Shown here piece after piece: positions 51,291 through 61,370 of a stretch of 64,000 bases of DNA (the first letter of the stretch is position 1; the number at the start of each line of letters is the position of its first letter). The stretch covers positions 496,001-560,000 of the forward strand of contig NZ_CP009241.1 of the NCBI RefSeq assembly GCF_000758525.1, read 5' to 3'. The notes beneath the pieces are model-generated. The model ran no database searches and was not told where the DNA came from. It saw nothing but the letters and a program-made list of their open reading frames with translations. The stretch comes from Paenibacillus sp. FSL H7-0357 (lineage in GTDB: Bacteria; Bacillota; Bacilli; Paenibacillales; Paenibacillaceae). Position numbers and translations under genes: made by a program.

Positions 51291-54200
51291 ATGATTAAGC
51301 ATCTGTATGCAATATGGTTAGGGGACGTATTATTCTGCTTCTCCGGCGAAACTTCAGAGCCGAAAGTTGACGCATGGACACGTGTGGTCAAACGGCTGGA
51401 GCTTCGGGGAGGAGGACGTCCTTTTGCGGGTGCTGCGCTGCGGCTGGCGGAAGTGAAGTATCCGGCCGCTGCCTCTGCGGAAGGGAGGACAACGCGGCGC
51501 GGACTGCCGGGGCGCACGCTGGAAGGGCTTGCCCTGGCCCCGAAGGACGCCTTTGAGCTGCTGCTGGCCTGGGACGAGGAAATGTGCCGTGCACAGGGAG
51601 TGGAGCCTGGCGGTGAACTGCGCTATTGGGCGGCTGCAGCCCGTTTTGCCCTTGAACTGATGGGCACAGGCGGGATTGTGCCCGGCGCAATGCCGCCGAG
51701 GCCTATAGGCTCGCGCCGCCGCGGGGGGGAGCAAGCCGCTGCGGCCTGCTGGTCTCCGGCCTTTCGGCAGGAGGCTGATAAGGAGTTCTTTCTGCAGATG
51801 GCAGCTTCCATGCCGGTGCTGGCACTGGGAACCCATGTTGCGGAGGAGGGGGACTTGTCGTCGCGTGAAGAAGCGGGAGCGTACGTGCTGTATTCTTTTC
51901 TGCAGGCTGTAATGACTGCCGAGATCAAAAAGGTCATTGCGGGAATGGAAAGCGAGCTTGGGCCATTCAAAGCGAATTATCGCCGTGGATATTCACCGCT
52001 GACCGAGCTGTGGTGGAACAGCCTGCTCACCGGCAGCCGTGATATCCCGGTCCAGGGGACTCCGGCCGAGGTGGCGGACCTCCTTGCCGCCGTAAACGGT
52101 GCGGCTGAGAATGAGATTCCGAACTCCGGGGCGGAGGAGGTCCACAGCGGCCAGCTTAGTCTGGGTCTGCGTCTGGAGCCGCCTGCGAACGAAGGCGATG
52201 CCTGGAATTTAACCTTCTGGGCGGAGAACCGGGAAGAAGGAGAATTCTGGATTCCTGCGGCGGCGATCTGGAGCAGCAGGGAACGGGAGTTCACTTTATG
52301 GGGCAAGCGCTACCGCAATATTCAGCAGCAGCTGCTGGCTGCACTCGGCCGGGCCGCGAAAATATCGCCGGATATTGAGCGTGCGCTAGCCGGACCGGCA
52401 CCGGATGGAGTTCAACTGGAGCCGGACCGCGTCTATTTCTTTCTGAAGGAGAGCGTGCAGCAGCTGCGGGAGCGGGGAATTACGGTGCAGATGCCATCCC
52501 GCTGGAGCCGTGAAGGCCGGCGGCGGATCGGGATGAAGATGAAGATGCAGCCGCCTGCTGGCAGCATCGATGGTTCAACCCAGCCTTCCCTTGGCATGGA
52601 AGAGCTGATTTCCTTCCGCATTGAGGCCTCGCTGGGCGATAACACGATCAGCGAGGAAGAGCTGAATGCGCTGGTGGAGGCCGGAGTGCCTTTTGTGCGC
52701 TTCCGGGGAGAATGGATTGAAGTCGATCCGAAGGAGATCCGCCAGGTTCTGCGATATATGAAACGCAACGAAAGCGGAGAAATGTCGGCGGCGGACTGGA
52801 TGCGTCTGGAGGCCGAGGACGGTGATGAGCGGCTCTGGAAGGGAATGTCGGTGACCGGCATGGAAACCTCCGGCATGCTCGCTTCGCTCATGCATGGCGA
52901 TGTTCTGCGGGGCCTTCCGCTGCGCTCTGTGCCGCCGGGTCTTCATGGAACGCTTAGACCTTATCAGGAGCGCGGCTTTCAATGGCTGGCTGCGCTCAGC
53001 GGGCTCGGCTTTGGGGTATGCCTTGCCGATGACATGGGCCTTGGCAAGACGGTGCAGGTCATCACCTGTCTGCTGGACCGTGCCCTGACTGCTCCGCCGG
53101 AGGAGAAGCGTGAGCCGGTGCTGATTCTCTGCCCGACCTCGCTGCTTGGCAACTGGCAGCGGGAGCTGCAGCGTTTCGCACCATCGCTGAGTGTGCATAT
53201 TCACCACGGGGGAAGACGGGTTCGCGGGGAAGGCTTCATTGACTTGGCCACCAGCCATGAAATCGTGCTGACCACTTATCATCTCGCAGGCCGGGACAGC
53301 GAGGATCTCGCTGGCGTCCGTTGGTCGACTGTTGTGCTGGATGAAGCGCAGTATATCAAGAATCACCGCACCAAGCAGGCACAGAGTGTGATGAAGCTGT
53401 CAGCACCGCATCGCATTGCGATGACAGGCACACCAGTGGAGAACCGGCTTGGCGAGCTGTGGTCCATTTTTCACTTTTTGAATCCGGGGTATCTGGGGAC
53501 TTATCATTCATTCCGCCAGCGGTATGTATCCGGTGAAGGCGGAGAGCGGCTGCGCGAGCTGCACCGCCTCGTCTCGCCCTTCCTGCTGCGGCGGCTCAAG
53601 AGTGATCCGGACATTTCCAAGGATCTGCCGGAGAAGCTGGAGCTGAAATCTTATTGTCCGCTTACAGAAACGCAGGCTGCGCTGTATCAGGGTGTAGTGG
53701 ATGAAATGCTCGGTGTCATCGGGGAACGCTCCGGCATGGCCCGCCGGGGGCTGGTATTGTCTTCATTGACCAAGCTGAAGCAAATATGCGACCATCCGCA
53801 GCTGTACCGCAAAGAGGAGGGCCGGACTCAACGCAGTGAGCATTCCGGCAAAATGGATGTGATGTTCGAGGTGCTGGACAGCATTGCCGAGCTTGGGGAA
53901 TCCGCACTTATTTTCACCCAGTATGTAGCGATGGGCGAGCTGCTGGTCAGCAGGCTGGCGAAACGTTACGGCTCACCGCCGCTGTTCCTGCATGGCGGTA
54001 TCCCCAAACGGGAGCGCGATGAGATGGTGCATGCCTTTCAGGAGGGGGAAGGGCCGGCGTTTTTCGTACTATCGCTCAAAGCCGGCGGTGTGGGTCTGAA
54101 CCTCACACGGGCCAACCATGTCATACATTATGACCGCTGGTGGAATCCGGCGGTGGAGAATCAGGCGACCGACCGGGCGTTCCGGATCGGCCAGCATAAG

Positions 54201-54380
54201 AATGTGCAGGTTCATAAGCTGATCTGCCAGGGAACGCTGGAAGAACGGATTGATGAACTGATCGAGCGTAAAAAAAGCCTGTCGGAGCAGGTTGTCGGTT
54301 CCGGAGAAAACTGGCTGACAGAGATGTCCAATCATGAGCTTAAGGAGCTTATCGAGCTTCAGGGGCAGGACTGGATGTAG
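51291..54380 (+). CDS. SNF2-family DNA helicase/translocase
   Basis: A 1029-residue DEAD-like SNF2 protein. An N-terminal SNF2-associated region occupies about 1-460; helicase motifs follow: Walker A in DDMGLGKTVQ (about 583), motif II DEAQYIKN (about 684), motif III MTGTPVENRLGELW, and the C-terminal lobe with LIFTQYVAMGELL, LHGGIPKRERDEMV, LSLKAGGVGLNLT and RAFRIGQHKNVQVHKL. It moves on double-stranded DNA and remodels protein-DNA complexes. Bacterial members often pair with a SWIM zinc-finger protein; the neighbour here lacks that motif. An AGACAGGAGATC site precedes the ATG. Confidence 0.93.
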   Translation: MIKHLYAIWLGDVLFCFSGETSEPKVDAWTRVVKRLELRGGGRPFAGAALRLAEVKYPAAASAEGRTTRRGLPGRTLEGLALAPKDAFELLLAWDEEMCRAQGVEPGGELRYWAAAARFALELMGTGGIVPGAMPPRPIGSRRRGGEQAAAACWSPAFRQEADKEFFLQMAASMPVLALGTHVAEEGDLSSREEAGAYVLYSFLQAVMTAEIKKVIAGMESELGPFKANYRRGYSPLTELWWNSLLTGSRDIPVQGTPAEVADLLAAVNGAAENEIPNSGAEEVHSGQLSLGLRLEPPANEGDAWNLTFWAENREEGEFWIPAAAIWSSREREFTLWGKRYRNIQQQLLAALGRAAKISPDIERALAGPAPDGVQLEPDRVYFFLKESVQQLRERGITVQMPSRWSREGRRRIGMKMKMQPPAGSIDGSTQPSLGMEELISFRIEASLGDNTISEEELNALVEAGVPFVRFRGEWIEVDPKEIRQVLRYMKRNESGEMSAADWMRLEAEDGDERLWKGMSVTGMETSGMLASLMHGDVLRGLPLRSVPPGLHGTLRPYQERGFQWLAALSGLGFGVCLADDMGLGKTVQVITCLLDRALTAPPEEKREPVLILCPTSLLGNWQRELQRFAPSLSVHIHHGGRRVRGEGFIDLATSHEIVLTTYHLAGRDSEDLAGVRWSTVVLDEAQYIKNHRTKQAQSVMKLSAPHRIAMTGTPVENRLGELWSIFHFLNPGYLGTYHSFRQRYVSGEGGERLRELHRLVSPFLLRRLKSDPDISKDLPEKLELKSYCPLTETQAALYQGVVDEMLGVIGERSGMARRGLVLSSLTKLKQICDHPQLYRKEEGRTQRSEHSGKMDVMFEVLDSIAELGESALIFTQYVAMGELLVSRLAKRYGSPPLFLHGGIPKRERDEMVHAFQEGEGPAFFVLSLKAGGVGLNLTRANHVIHYDRWWNPAVENQATDRAFRIGQHKNVQVHKLICQGTLEERIDELIERKKSLSEQVVGSGENWLTEMSNHELKELIELQGQDWM

Positions 54381-54413
54381 AGGAACAAGCTTGGCATAAA
54401 GGAGGAATGGGCA

Positions 54414-55205
54414 ATGAGTGAACTGCTGGAACTGCGACTGGAAATTGAGCCTGGGGTGGTTAAGGCGACGGGAACACAGCTATCGGCCAAAGCGCCGGGG
54501 GGGCAAACCAAGCGAAAGGCCGCTGCTGCTGCTGCTGCTGCCGCCCAAGGGCAAGCGCCAACGACGGTTCTCTCTTTGGAAATTCCGCGCTGGTCTGATG
54601 AAGTGAAACAGGAAGTGCTGATCCGGCTTGCGGAGCACCCGGGTGAGCTGTATGGTCTGCTGCAGGGCAACCTGAGTGGAGGCCTGGCGGCGATGAAGCT
54701 TCTGCCCGGCGATGAAGAACTGGCGTTGGCCGGACAGAAGCTTTCAGGGCCGGAACAGATGGCCCTGCTGGGGTTGGTCAAAAAGCAGCTGAAAGAGGAA
54801 CCGCTGCTGGCGTTTGAACTGCGCGGTTTGGACAAAGAGACGCTGCTGGCCGGAGTTTTTGCCCTTTGGGCGGAAGAGGAAGCGGAGGACAGCGAGGATG
54901 CCGGCCCGGCCCCGTCCGGCCTGCTTGCAGCCGAACTGGCCCGGCTGGAGCGCAAAGGGCCGGCTGTCCCGACGGGAGAATGGCTGGCCGAAGCGGCTGC
55001 TGAAGGCTCGCTCCACCAGCCGGGTCCCATGTTTCATGAAATCGCAGCCCGGCCGTTTCCGGCTTCACCGGCGGTTGCGAAGCCGACCGAAAACTGGGGT
55101 ACCCTGCTCGACAAGACACCCCGTGCCGGTGAGGGGCTTGTGCTCATCATGCAGCGTGTCGCAGAAGCCGCGGCCCGCAGGGCGGCAGGGCTGGGTAAGC
55201 TGTAA
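54414..55205 (+). CDS. Hypothetical protein downstream of the SNF2 gene
   Basis: A 263-residue protein I cannot place in a family. It begins SELLELRLEIEPGVV, has a run of nine to ten Ala after TKRK (about 35-50), then a helical region (LSLEIPRWSDEVKQEVLIRLAEHPGELYGLLQGNL) that looks like the C-terminal part of proteins paired with SNF2 helicases, and an acidic stretch EEEAEDSED. No CxC/CxH SWIM finger is present. It starts 33 bases after the helicase stop with an AAAGGAGG site, so it is the co-transcribed second gene of that operon. Confidence 0.7.
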   Translation: MSELLELRLEIEPGVVKATGTQLSAKAPGGQTKRKAAAAAAAAAQGQAPTTVLSLEIPRWSDEVKQEVLIRLAEHPGELYGLLQGNLSGGLAAMKLLPGDEELALAGQKLSGPEQMALLGLVKKQLKEEPLLAFELRGLDKETLLAGVFALWAEEEAEDSEDAGPAPSGLLAAELARLERKGPAVPTGEWLAEAAAEGSLHQPGPMFHEIAARPFPASPAVAKPTENWGTLLDKTPRAGEGLVLIMQRVAEAAARRAAGLGKL

Positions 55206-55325
55206 GGCTGCTCTGGTTGCTCTTAATTAACAATATTTTCACTGCGGAATGAACTGATCGTAACCTAATGTTCCTGCTGAGGTCTTATGATAACAGGACA
55301 AACAGGGAATGAGGGAGAGCTTAAA

Positions 55326-56447
55326 TTGAGAGTTTATAAAATTCTGGCTTCTCTGTTCATAGCAGGAACGCTTCTAATTTCTGCCTCAACCATAGGGGCG
55401 GCACCGGCGCAAAGCTCCAGCATCACCCTGAAGGGATATCCGGACAATTTCCAAATGACAGGCGTGAAAGAGGGCTGGGGAATCACGCTGGGCGGAATGT
55501 GGCATACAGCGGACGGTGCGTTAAGCTGGAAGCATCCGCTTAGCAATACGGTGCCCATGCCCGGTAATGCTGTCCAGCTTGGCAAACTGGCGCATTACTT
55601 TGCGGGTGACACTGAGGCGTGGATTCTAAGCGCCTATGGCCCGCACAAGCCTACAACCCTTTTTCATACGCTAGACAAGGGAAAGTCCTGGAAGACTTTT
55701 CGCCTTCCGGTGAAGAAAAGCTGGGAGCAAGGATACGCCAGCGGGTTTATGCATTTTCCCGATAAGCAGGGCGGGTATATTCTGCTATGTTCCGAACCGG
55801 CACTTGGTATGATGGAGAAGTCGTTATACCGCACGGTGGATGGAGGGACAAGCTGGAGCAGAGTGGGCGATCTTACCGCAAGCATTGCTGCCTATCCAAC
55901 GGGCATAACCTTCCGGGATAGCGATAACGGCTGGATAACCTCCAGTAATCACGGACAGAAGTCCATTCTTACCTTTAGAACTGCTGATGGGGGCAAGAGC
56001 TGGAAGCCGGAGAAACTCGTCTCCCCGCCAGCGCTTTCGGGGTATGCGTATAGCAACAGCTACCCTCCTGTCTTTTCCGGCAAGGATAAGAAGGATGGGG
56101 TGCTGCCGCTGGAAATTGTCCTGAACGGTGTTAAAAGCATGGTCTTTTACACCAGCAATAATGGCGGAGAGACTTGGAAGCATGGCCCCGGCATTCAAGG
56201 GGTTGAAGCGTCAAGGACAGCTTGGCTGAATGCCCGTTCAGGCTGGGCGCTGCAGGCAGGCGGCAAGCTGCTTGCTACAGACGATGGCGGCGTTAGCTGG
56301 AAGCAAGCTGCCAAAGGTTCAGCGTTCGATAAGGCAACGGAGATACAGTTCTCTACGTCTCGAACCGGCTGGATTTCCGGGCCGGAAATCCTTTGGAGCA
56401 CGGCAGACGGGGGCCACACTTGGAGAAACCTGCTGCTTCCTTCTTGA
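55326..56447 (+). CDS. Secreted YCF48/BNR-type beta-propeller protein
   Basis: A 373-residue protein starting at a TTG with a GGGAGAGC site; the frame opens at 55287. A signal peptide (RVYKILASLFIAGTLLISASTIGAAPA) is followed by repeated BNR-like blades: GGTSWSRVGD, GGKSWKPE, GGETWKHG, GGVSWKQA, GGHTWRNL. Each has the Ser/Gly-x-Asp-Gly-Gly-x-Thr/Ser-Trp pattern of sialidase-like propellers, as in YCF48 photosystem assembly proteins. Likely extracellular; ligand unknown. The gene stands alone with a bidirectional terminator. Confidence 0.85.
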   Translation: MRVYKILASLFIAGTLLISASTIGAAPAQSSSITLKGYPDNFQMTGVKEGWGITLGGMWHTADGALSWKHPLSNTVPMPGNAVQLGKLAHYFAGDTEAWILSAYGPHKPTTLFHTLDKGKSWKTFRLPVKKSWEQGYASGFMHFPDKQGGYILLCSEPALGMMEKSLYRTVDGGTSWSRVGDLTASIAAYPTGITFRDSDNGWITSSNHGQKSILTFRTADGGKSWKPEKLVSPPALSGYAYSNSYPPVFSGKDKKDGVLPLEIVLNGVKSMVFYTSNNGGETWKHGPGIQGVEASRTAWLNARSGWALQAGGKLLATDDGGVSWKQAAKGSAFDKATEIQFSTSRTGWISGPEILWSTADGGHTWRNLLLPS

Positions 56448-56457
56448 GAATAATAGA

Positions 56458-56504
56458 AAGGCAGTGCCGCAACAGCTCAGCTGTAGGGCACTGCCTTCTT
56501 TTAT
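56458..56504. terminator. Bidirectional terminator
   Basis: AAGGCAGTGCC and GGGCACTGCCTT pair perfectly and lie between the convergent beta-propeller and RelA/SpoT-domain genes. Confidence 0.8.
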
Positions 56505-56540
56505 TACCTTTTCAGCTACGGTCCGTAAACAGAAATGGCA

Positions 56541-57275
56541 TTACTCCCCGGACGGGGGTTCACCCGCACTGCTTCCCTCGGATAACTCAAGAATCTCCCG
56601 GCGCAGGCGGAGCATTTTTTGATCCAGCTCATCGGCGGCACGTGCGGCTTCTTTCAGTTCCTCGGCGACATGCGACGGAAGCTGTTTATCGAATTTGTAG
56701 TAGAGGATATGCTCCATACTGGCCCAGAAATCCATGGCAAGTGTACGCAGCTGGATTTCCGCTTTTACCCAGTGGGTTCCTTCCAGCAGCACAAGCGGTA
56801 TCGACACAATCAGATGCAGACTTTGATAGCCGTTGGGCTTGGGATGTGCAATATAATCTTTGATCTCCAGCACACGGATGTCCTCCCGCGCACACAGATG
56901 ATCGACCAGACGATAAATATCCTTCACAAAAGCACAGACAATCCGCATGCCTGCAATATCATGAATGTGCTGCTCCATATTTTCCAGGGTAAACTCATGC
57001 CCTTTGCGTTCCATCTTCTGCAGGATGCTCTTCGGCTCTTTGATCCGCGACTTGACATGCTCAATCGGACTGAAGCCGTCGCGCACCTGCCATTCCGTTT
57101 TGATCACATCAATTTTATTCTCAAGCTCATTCAGGGCATGGCGGTACAGCGCCGGCAAAGCTTTGAAATCCTCGATCTGTTTGGCGAAATCCCCATTAAC
57201 CTGCCACTTCTTCAGATCCTTGACATGCACCTGCAGCTGATTCAGTGTAACCTGTGTACTATCATATTCTTCCAC
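56541..57275 (-). CDS. Small alarmone synthetase (RelA/SpoT domain, RelP/RelQ type)
   Basis: A 244-residue single-domain (p)ppGpp synthetase. Motifs: PIEHVKSRIKEPKSILQKMERK, DIAGMRIVCAFVKDIYRLVDHL, YIAHPKPNGYQSLHLIV and EIQLRTLAMDFWASMEHILYYK. No hydrolase or TGS domain. It makes the stringent-response alarmone in the cytoplasm, in addition to a large Rel not in this window. The C-terminal helix is acidic. Start ATG at 57275; a clear Shine-Dalgarno is moderate (GGGAGAG). Confidence 0.92.
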   Translation of the reverse strand: MEEYDSTQVTLNQLQVHVKDLKKWQVNGDFAKQIEDFKALPALYRHALNELENKIDVIKTEWQVRDGFSPIEHVKSRIKEPKSILQKMERKGHEFTLENMEQHIHDIAGMRIVCAFVKDIYRLVDHLCAREDIRVLEIKDYIAHPKPNGYQSLHLIVSIPLVLLEGTHWVKAEIQLRTLAMDFWASMEHILYYKFDKQLPSHVAEELKEAARAADELDQKMLRLRREILELSEGSSAGEPPSGE

Positions 57276-57538
57276 TGAGACTCTCCCAAGTTTAGTTATT
57301 TGTGACTGGATAAAATGAACCCATGAATAAAGATATGTTATACATTCCGGGACCAGTCTATATCCCTATTTTAACCGATGTACTGCCCCAGAAGCAAAAA
57401 AAACCCAGACCCCCCTGTAGTGCCGAAGAGTCCAGGCTGTTTGCAACTATAATCCGGCCAACCCAAAATAGCGCAACATTCTTCCCGCAGCAGCGTATTA
57501 GCACACATAAGGGATAGAAAGTACGGCGCTTAGGTTGA

Positions 57539-57928
57539 TTATTTGTTCGTAGGGGAGCCTCCGTCATAACCTTTATCGTGATACCCGGTATTTTCCAGTT
57601 TGGGGAGTATACCCAGCTGCTCAATGGTCTGCTGCGTCTCTATGCTGCCAAAACGGTGCAGGGTCTGGTACAGTCTGACGGTCTCATCGTCAAATTGCCG
57701 GGCAGCTTCATCGTGATCGGCAGACTTATAAGGCACAAAGGCGCGCCGGAAGGCGTAATCATCCCCGCGTTCGAGTTCGTTAAGGAGATCCTGGAGAAGG
57801 GTAAGCTCTTCAGCGTTAAGCAGCACTTCAAATTCATTGGAGTCATTGCGCACGTCCTGAATAAGGCTGTGGTTTACGGATACGAAATAGCGTTTTTTCT
57901 CTTCGTCCGGCAAGATTGATCCCTCCAT
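57539..57928 (-). CDS. Conserved hypothetical acidic protein
   Basis: A 129-residue cytoplasmic protein I cannot assign. It contains KKRYFVSVNHSLIQDVRNDSNEFEVLLNAEELTLLQDLLNELERGDDYAFRRAFVPYKSADHDEAARQFDDETVRLY, a pattern of helices with many acidic residues. A GGAGGGATC site precedes the ATG at 57928. No clear neighbour relation is seen. Confidence 0.6.
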   Translation of the reverse strand: MEGSILPDEEKKRYFVSVNHSLIQDVRNDSNEFEVLLNAEELTLLQDLLNELERGDDYAFRRAFVPYKSADHDEAARQFDDETVRLYQTLHRFGSIETQQTIEQLGILPKLENTGYHDKGYDGGSPTNK

Positions 57929-58114
57929 TGTTGGTAAGCTTGTCCATGGTTATTTTTTACTATTATACACAGAACGACAAATAATGAATCTAATCGAGAC
58001 ATTTGGTATGATAGAAGCACGTTACCGCTATTGAACGGAGCGTTAAGGGTTTATTTGGAATGATATTTGGCTGCAAATCGGCCCTGTTCTCACTCTGGAG
58101 AAGGAGGAACTACA

Positions 58115-58888
58115 ATGAATTTTCTGCAACGCATTAAAGACGGTGCCAGCCGGGTGAGTGAAAAAGCGCAAAGCTCGGTGGAGATCGGCAAGCTTAACGG
58201 GCATATTTCCGATATCGAACATGAGATGGAAATTGAATTTATGAAAATGGGAAAGCTGTTCTACGACGGATATCGCTCGAAGGATTTGTCCCTGGCCGAA
58301 GGCAAGATGGTGGAGCATTCCCGGGCCTGCCTGAAGCTTCAGGAACAGATTGAGGAGCTGCGCTTCCGGATTGCCGAGCTGAAGAATGAAAAGCTCTGCA
58401 CCTGCGGGAATGTTGTAGCTCTGGACGCCAATTTCTGTCCGAAATGCGGACGTAAGCTGGAGGAACCGGCTTCAAGAAAAGAAGCGGTGCCCGTCACAGT
58501 GCACAGCATTCATGAGGATGAAGAGGAAGATCAATATTATGGCGAGGAGGAGCTGACGGAAGCGGAGAAAGAGCTGGCGATGAGATCGGAGCAGCGTACG
58601 GTGTATACCGAAGTGCTTCCGGTAGACGATGAACTGCCGCAGGAGGAATATGGCGGAGCGGTGCAGGATACCGAACGCAGCCGCCGTGAAGCCGATGAGC
58701 TTGAACGGGAGCGGGAAAGACAGCTTGAGCTTGACCGGCGTATCCGTGACTGGAAAGCCGGTGAGCCTGCGGAAGAAGCTGCATCCAGTGAAGGCGGCGT
58801 GCGGGATATCGTCAAATGTCAGATCTGCAGGGCGGATTTGCCCAAGGGTTCCATGTGGTGCCCGCGTTGCGGATCAGAACAAATCTAG
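58115..58888 (+). CDS. Zinc-ribbon domain protein
   Basis: A 257-residue protein. Residues 1-85 form a helical coiled region (IKDGASRVSEKAQSSVEIGKLNGHISDIEHEM...LQEQIEELRFRIAELKNEK). A first zinc ribbon is CTCGNVV...FCPKCGRKL (about 92-112), then a long acidic, charged linker, and a second ribbon CQICRADLPKGSMWCPRCG at the C-terminus. Function unknown; double zinc ribbons suggest a scaffold or nucleic-acid contact. Start at 58115 with an AAGGAGGAA site; the upstream frame to 58067 lacks one. Confidence 0.7.
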   Translation: MNFLQRIKDGASRVSEKAQSSVEIGKLNGHISDIEHEMEIEFMKMGKLFYDGYRSKDLSLAEGKMVEHSRACLKLQEQIEELRFRIAELKNEKLCTCGNVVALDANFCPKCGRKLEEPASRKEAVPVTVHSIHEDEEEDQYYGEEELTEAEKELAMRSEQRTVYTEVLPVDDELPQEEYGGAVQDTERSRREADELERERERQLELDRRIRDWKAGEPAEEAASSEGGVRDIVKCQICRADLPKGSMWCPRCGSEQI

Positions 58889-58923
58889 TCAGCATTTACA
58901 GTCAGCTTAGGGGGACAACATAG

Positions 58924-59808
58924 ATGGAACAGTTGCTGCTGCATCTGCGCAATTTGGGTTTCACAGAGATGGAATCCAAAATTATGGTCGAGCTGGCCAG
59001 CAAAGGCCAGGCTTCGGGTTATGAAGTGGCAAAGCAGCTCGGAGTATCAAGATCCAACGTATATGCGGCGCTTCAGCGTCTGACTCAGCAAGGTTATGTA
59101 AGATGCGGTGAAGGGGAACCGGCGCGTTACAGTGTGCTGGACCCGGAAGAGCTCGCGACCATGATCTCCGGACGGGTATCGGCTTCACTGGCTTATATGG
59201 AAAGTGAAATGCCGCGCGGCGGCCCGGTCAATCCCTCTTTCTACAATGTGGAGGGTGACCGGAATGTGATGGAGGAACTGATCCGCCAACTGAATCTTGC
59301 TGAGCAGGAAATCGTAGTAGATGTATGGCGTGAGGAGGCTTCGCTGCTGCGTAATGAGCTGGAGCAGGCAGAGCTGCGGGGAGTGAAGCTGTTGTGGGCC
59401 TTTGACGGCGGCAACGAGGTTCCCGCACCTTATCCGGTATGGCCGCCGCTGGGCGGCAAGCCGCGCCGGAGCAGCGGGCGGAAGTTTTCCTTTGTGATCG
59501 ACAGGAACTGGTGCATGCTCGGCATGCGGTATGAGGACGGAACGGCGCAGGCGGTCGTAACCGAACATCAGGTGCTGGTGGAACTGCTGCTGAACCACTT
59601 TACGCAGGAGATGGTGCTCTTCGAGCTGGAAGAGGATATGGGCCCCGAGCTAACAAGAAGGTACGGGGAACGCTACAGCCACATTTACGGTAAATATGTA
59701 CTGCATGACCAGGAGCATGAACAACTGGGCGAACAGGAGCAACCGGACGAACAAGAGGAACATGAGGAATTGGAAGAATTGGAAGAGCAGCAAGAGCCAG
59801 GCCATTAG
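58924..59808 (+). CDS. TrmB-family transcriptional regulator
   Basis: A 294-residue regulator. N-terminal winged helix of the TrmB type: LGFTEMESKIMVELASKGQASGYEVAKQLGVSRSNVYAALQRLTQQGYV. The middle (about 105-240) is the TrmB effector/PLD-like region (VMEELIRQLNLAEQEIVVDVWREEASLLRNELEQAELRGVKLLWAFDG). The last 35 residues are a strongly acidic Glu-rich tail (EQEEHEELEELEEQ), which is unusual. It follows the zinc-ribbon gene by 35 bases, so probably same transcript. Confidence 0.85.
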   Translation: MEQLLLHLRNLGFTEMESKIMVELASKGQASGYEVAKQLGVSRSNVYAALQRLTQQGYVRCGEGEPARYSVLDPEELATMISGRVSASLAYMESEMPRGGPVNPSFYNVEGDRNVMEELIRQLNLAEQEIVVDVWREEASLLRNELEQAELRGVKLLWAFDGGNEVPAPYPVWPPLGGKPRRSSGRKFSFVIDRNWCMLGMRYEDGTAQAVVTEHQVLVELLLNHFTQEMVLFELEEDMGPELTRRYGERYSHIYGKYVLHDQEHEQLGEQEQPDEQEEHEELEELEEQQEPGH

Positions 59809-59871
59809 GAAACGTGTTTGGGTAAGGGTCAAGCTGCTCGCAAGCCGAAATTAAGCTGGGGAGGTGAAAGC

Positions 59872-60177
59872 GTGGAGTGTATTATTCATTTTGATGTGCA
59901 GCATCCGGAAGGGATCAAGTCACTCAGAGGTCTCTTGTTTCTGGAAGAGGGTAAAGTCCCGGGAGAAAATGAACTGATTGGCATGTTCAAGGACATGAAG
60001 TTCAACGTTCGGCTGGAAGACCGTGAGAAGCTGATTTTTAAACCTGTGAATCCGGGAGAGAAGTACTCGGAAATCCGCATCACGAGCTTTGACAGCGGCA
60101 AGGCGAATAGCAAAGAGGACAACGAACTGAAGTCGATTGTCGGCAATTTGCTGCCGCAGAAGCCGTCTGGCCTGTAA
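59872..60177 (+). CDS. Conserved hypothetical protein
   Basis: A 101-residue protein from a GTG at 59872 with GGGGAGGTGAAAGC, a strong site; the frame opens at 59818. It contains VECIIHFDVQHPEGIKSLRGLLFLEEGKVPGENELIGMFKDMKFNVRL and VNPGEKYSEIRITSFDSGKANSKEDNELKSIVGNLLP. No family is recognised. It is between the TrmB-like regulator and xpt on the same strand. Confidence 0.6.
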   Translation: MECIIHFDVQHPEGIKSLRGLLFLEEGKVPGENELIGMFKDMKFNVRLEDREKLIFKPVNPGEKYSEIRITSFDSGKANSKEDNELKSIVGNLLPQKPSGL

Positions 60178-60816
<639 letters not shown>

Positions 60817-60837
60817 CCCCGCAGTATTATAGCTCAT

Positions 60838-60879
60838 AAAGACCCCATGCTCCAGCTTTGCGGAGTATGGGGTCTTTAT
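60838..60879 (+). terminator. Terminator of xpt
   Basis: TAAAGACCCCATGCTCC and GGAGTATGGGGTCTTTA form a 17-base stem with one mismatch. Confidence 0.8.
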
Positions 60880-60906
60880 GCTGTGGCTATAGGGATTACT
60901 GCGCAG

Positions 60907-61091
60907 TAATTGCAATTTGTACAACTAAATGTTCCTTATTTGCTCGGCATTCCGTTTTAGTTGTATTTTGTACAGTAGATATCCGTCTTAATGCCGAAAA
61001 TGGACCAGAAACCGGAATTTAGATGTACAGAGTGCAGTTAAGTGCTGAACGGAAGCGGAACCAGCCCGTTTAGTTGTACAAACTGCAATTA
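60907..61091. repeat. Palindromic repeat cluster with TGTACAACTAAA units
   Basis: A 23-base unit at 60907-60929 reappears inverted at 61069-61091 with 22 of 23 matches. Two more related units lie between (about 60957-60979 and 61018-61040). The core is TTTAGTTGTACA. It resembles an intergenic REP/MITE-like cluster; no coding sequence. Confidence 0.7.
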
Positions 61092-61244
61092 TCTCCCGCG
61101 ACCCCAAAGGGCAGCAGCATAGCCACAGCTGGGAAACAAAGTATAAGCAGAATGGAGCTGCGTTTGCGGGCTAGCCGCAGGCCGCCGAAGCGTGGCCACG
61201 CAGGCCATTCATTCGCAAGCGCGATGGAACTCGCGCTCGGGAAC

Positions 61245-61370
61245 CCCAGTCAGCCGCGTCCCATACGCCGCTGACTGGGTACGGGCCGGCCGCGTCCTAC
61301 GCGACGCTGACTGGGTACGGGCCCGCCGTGTCCTACACGCTTGCCTGGCAAGGGCCCGCCGCGCCTTGTT
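61245..61370. repeat. Tandem units at the 3' end of the lipid kinase gene
   Basis: A unit of about 38 bases containing GCTGACTGGGTACGGGCC is repeated, and a diverged copy forms the last codons of the downstream-reading kinase gene. The units probably arose by slippage. Confidence 0.6.
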
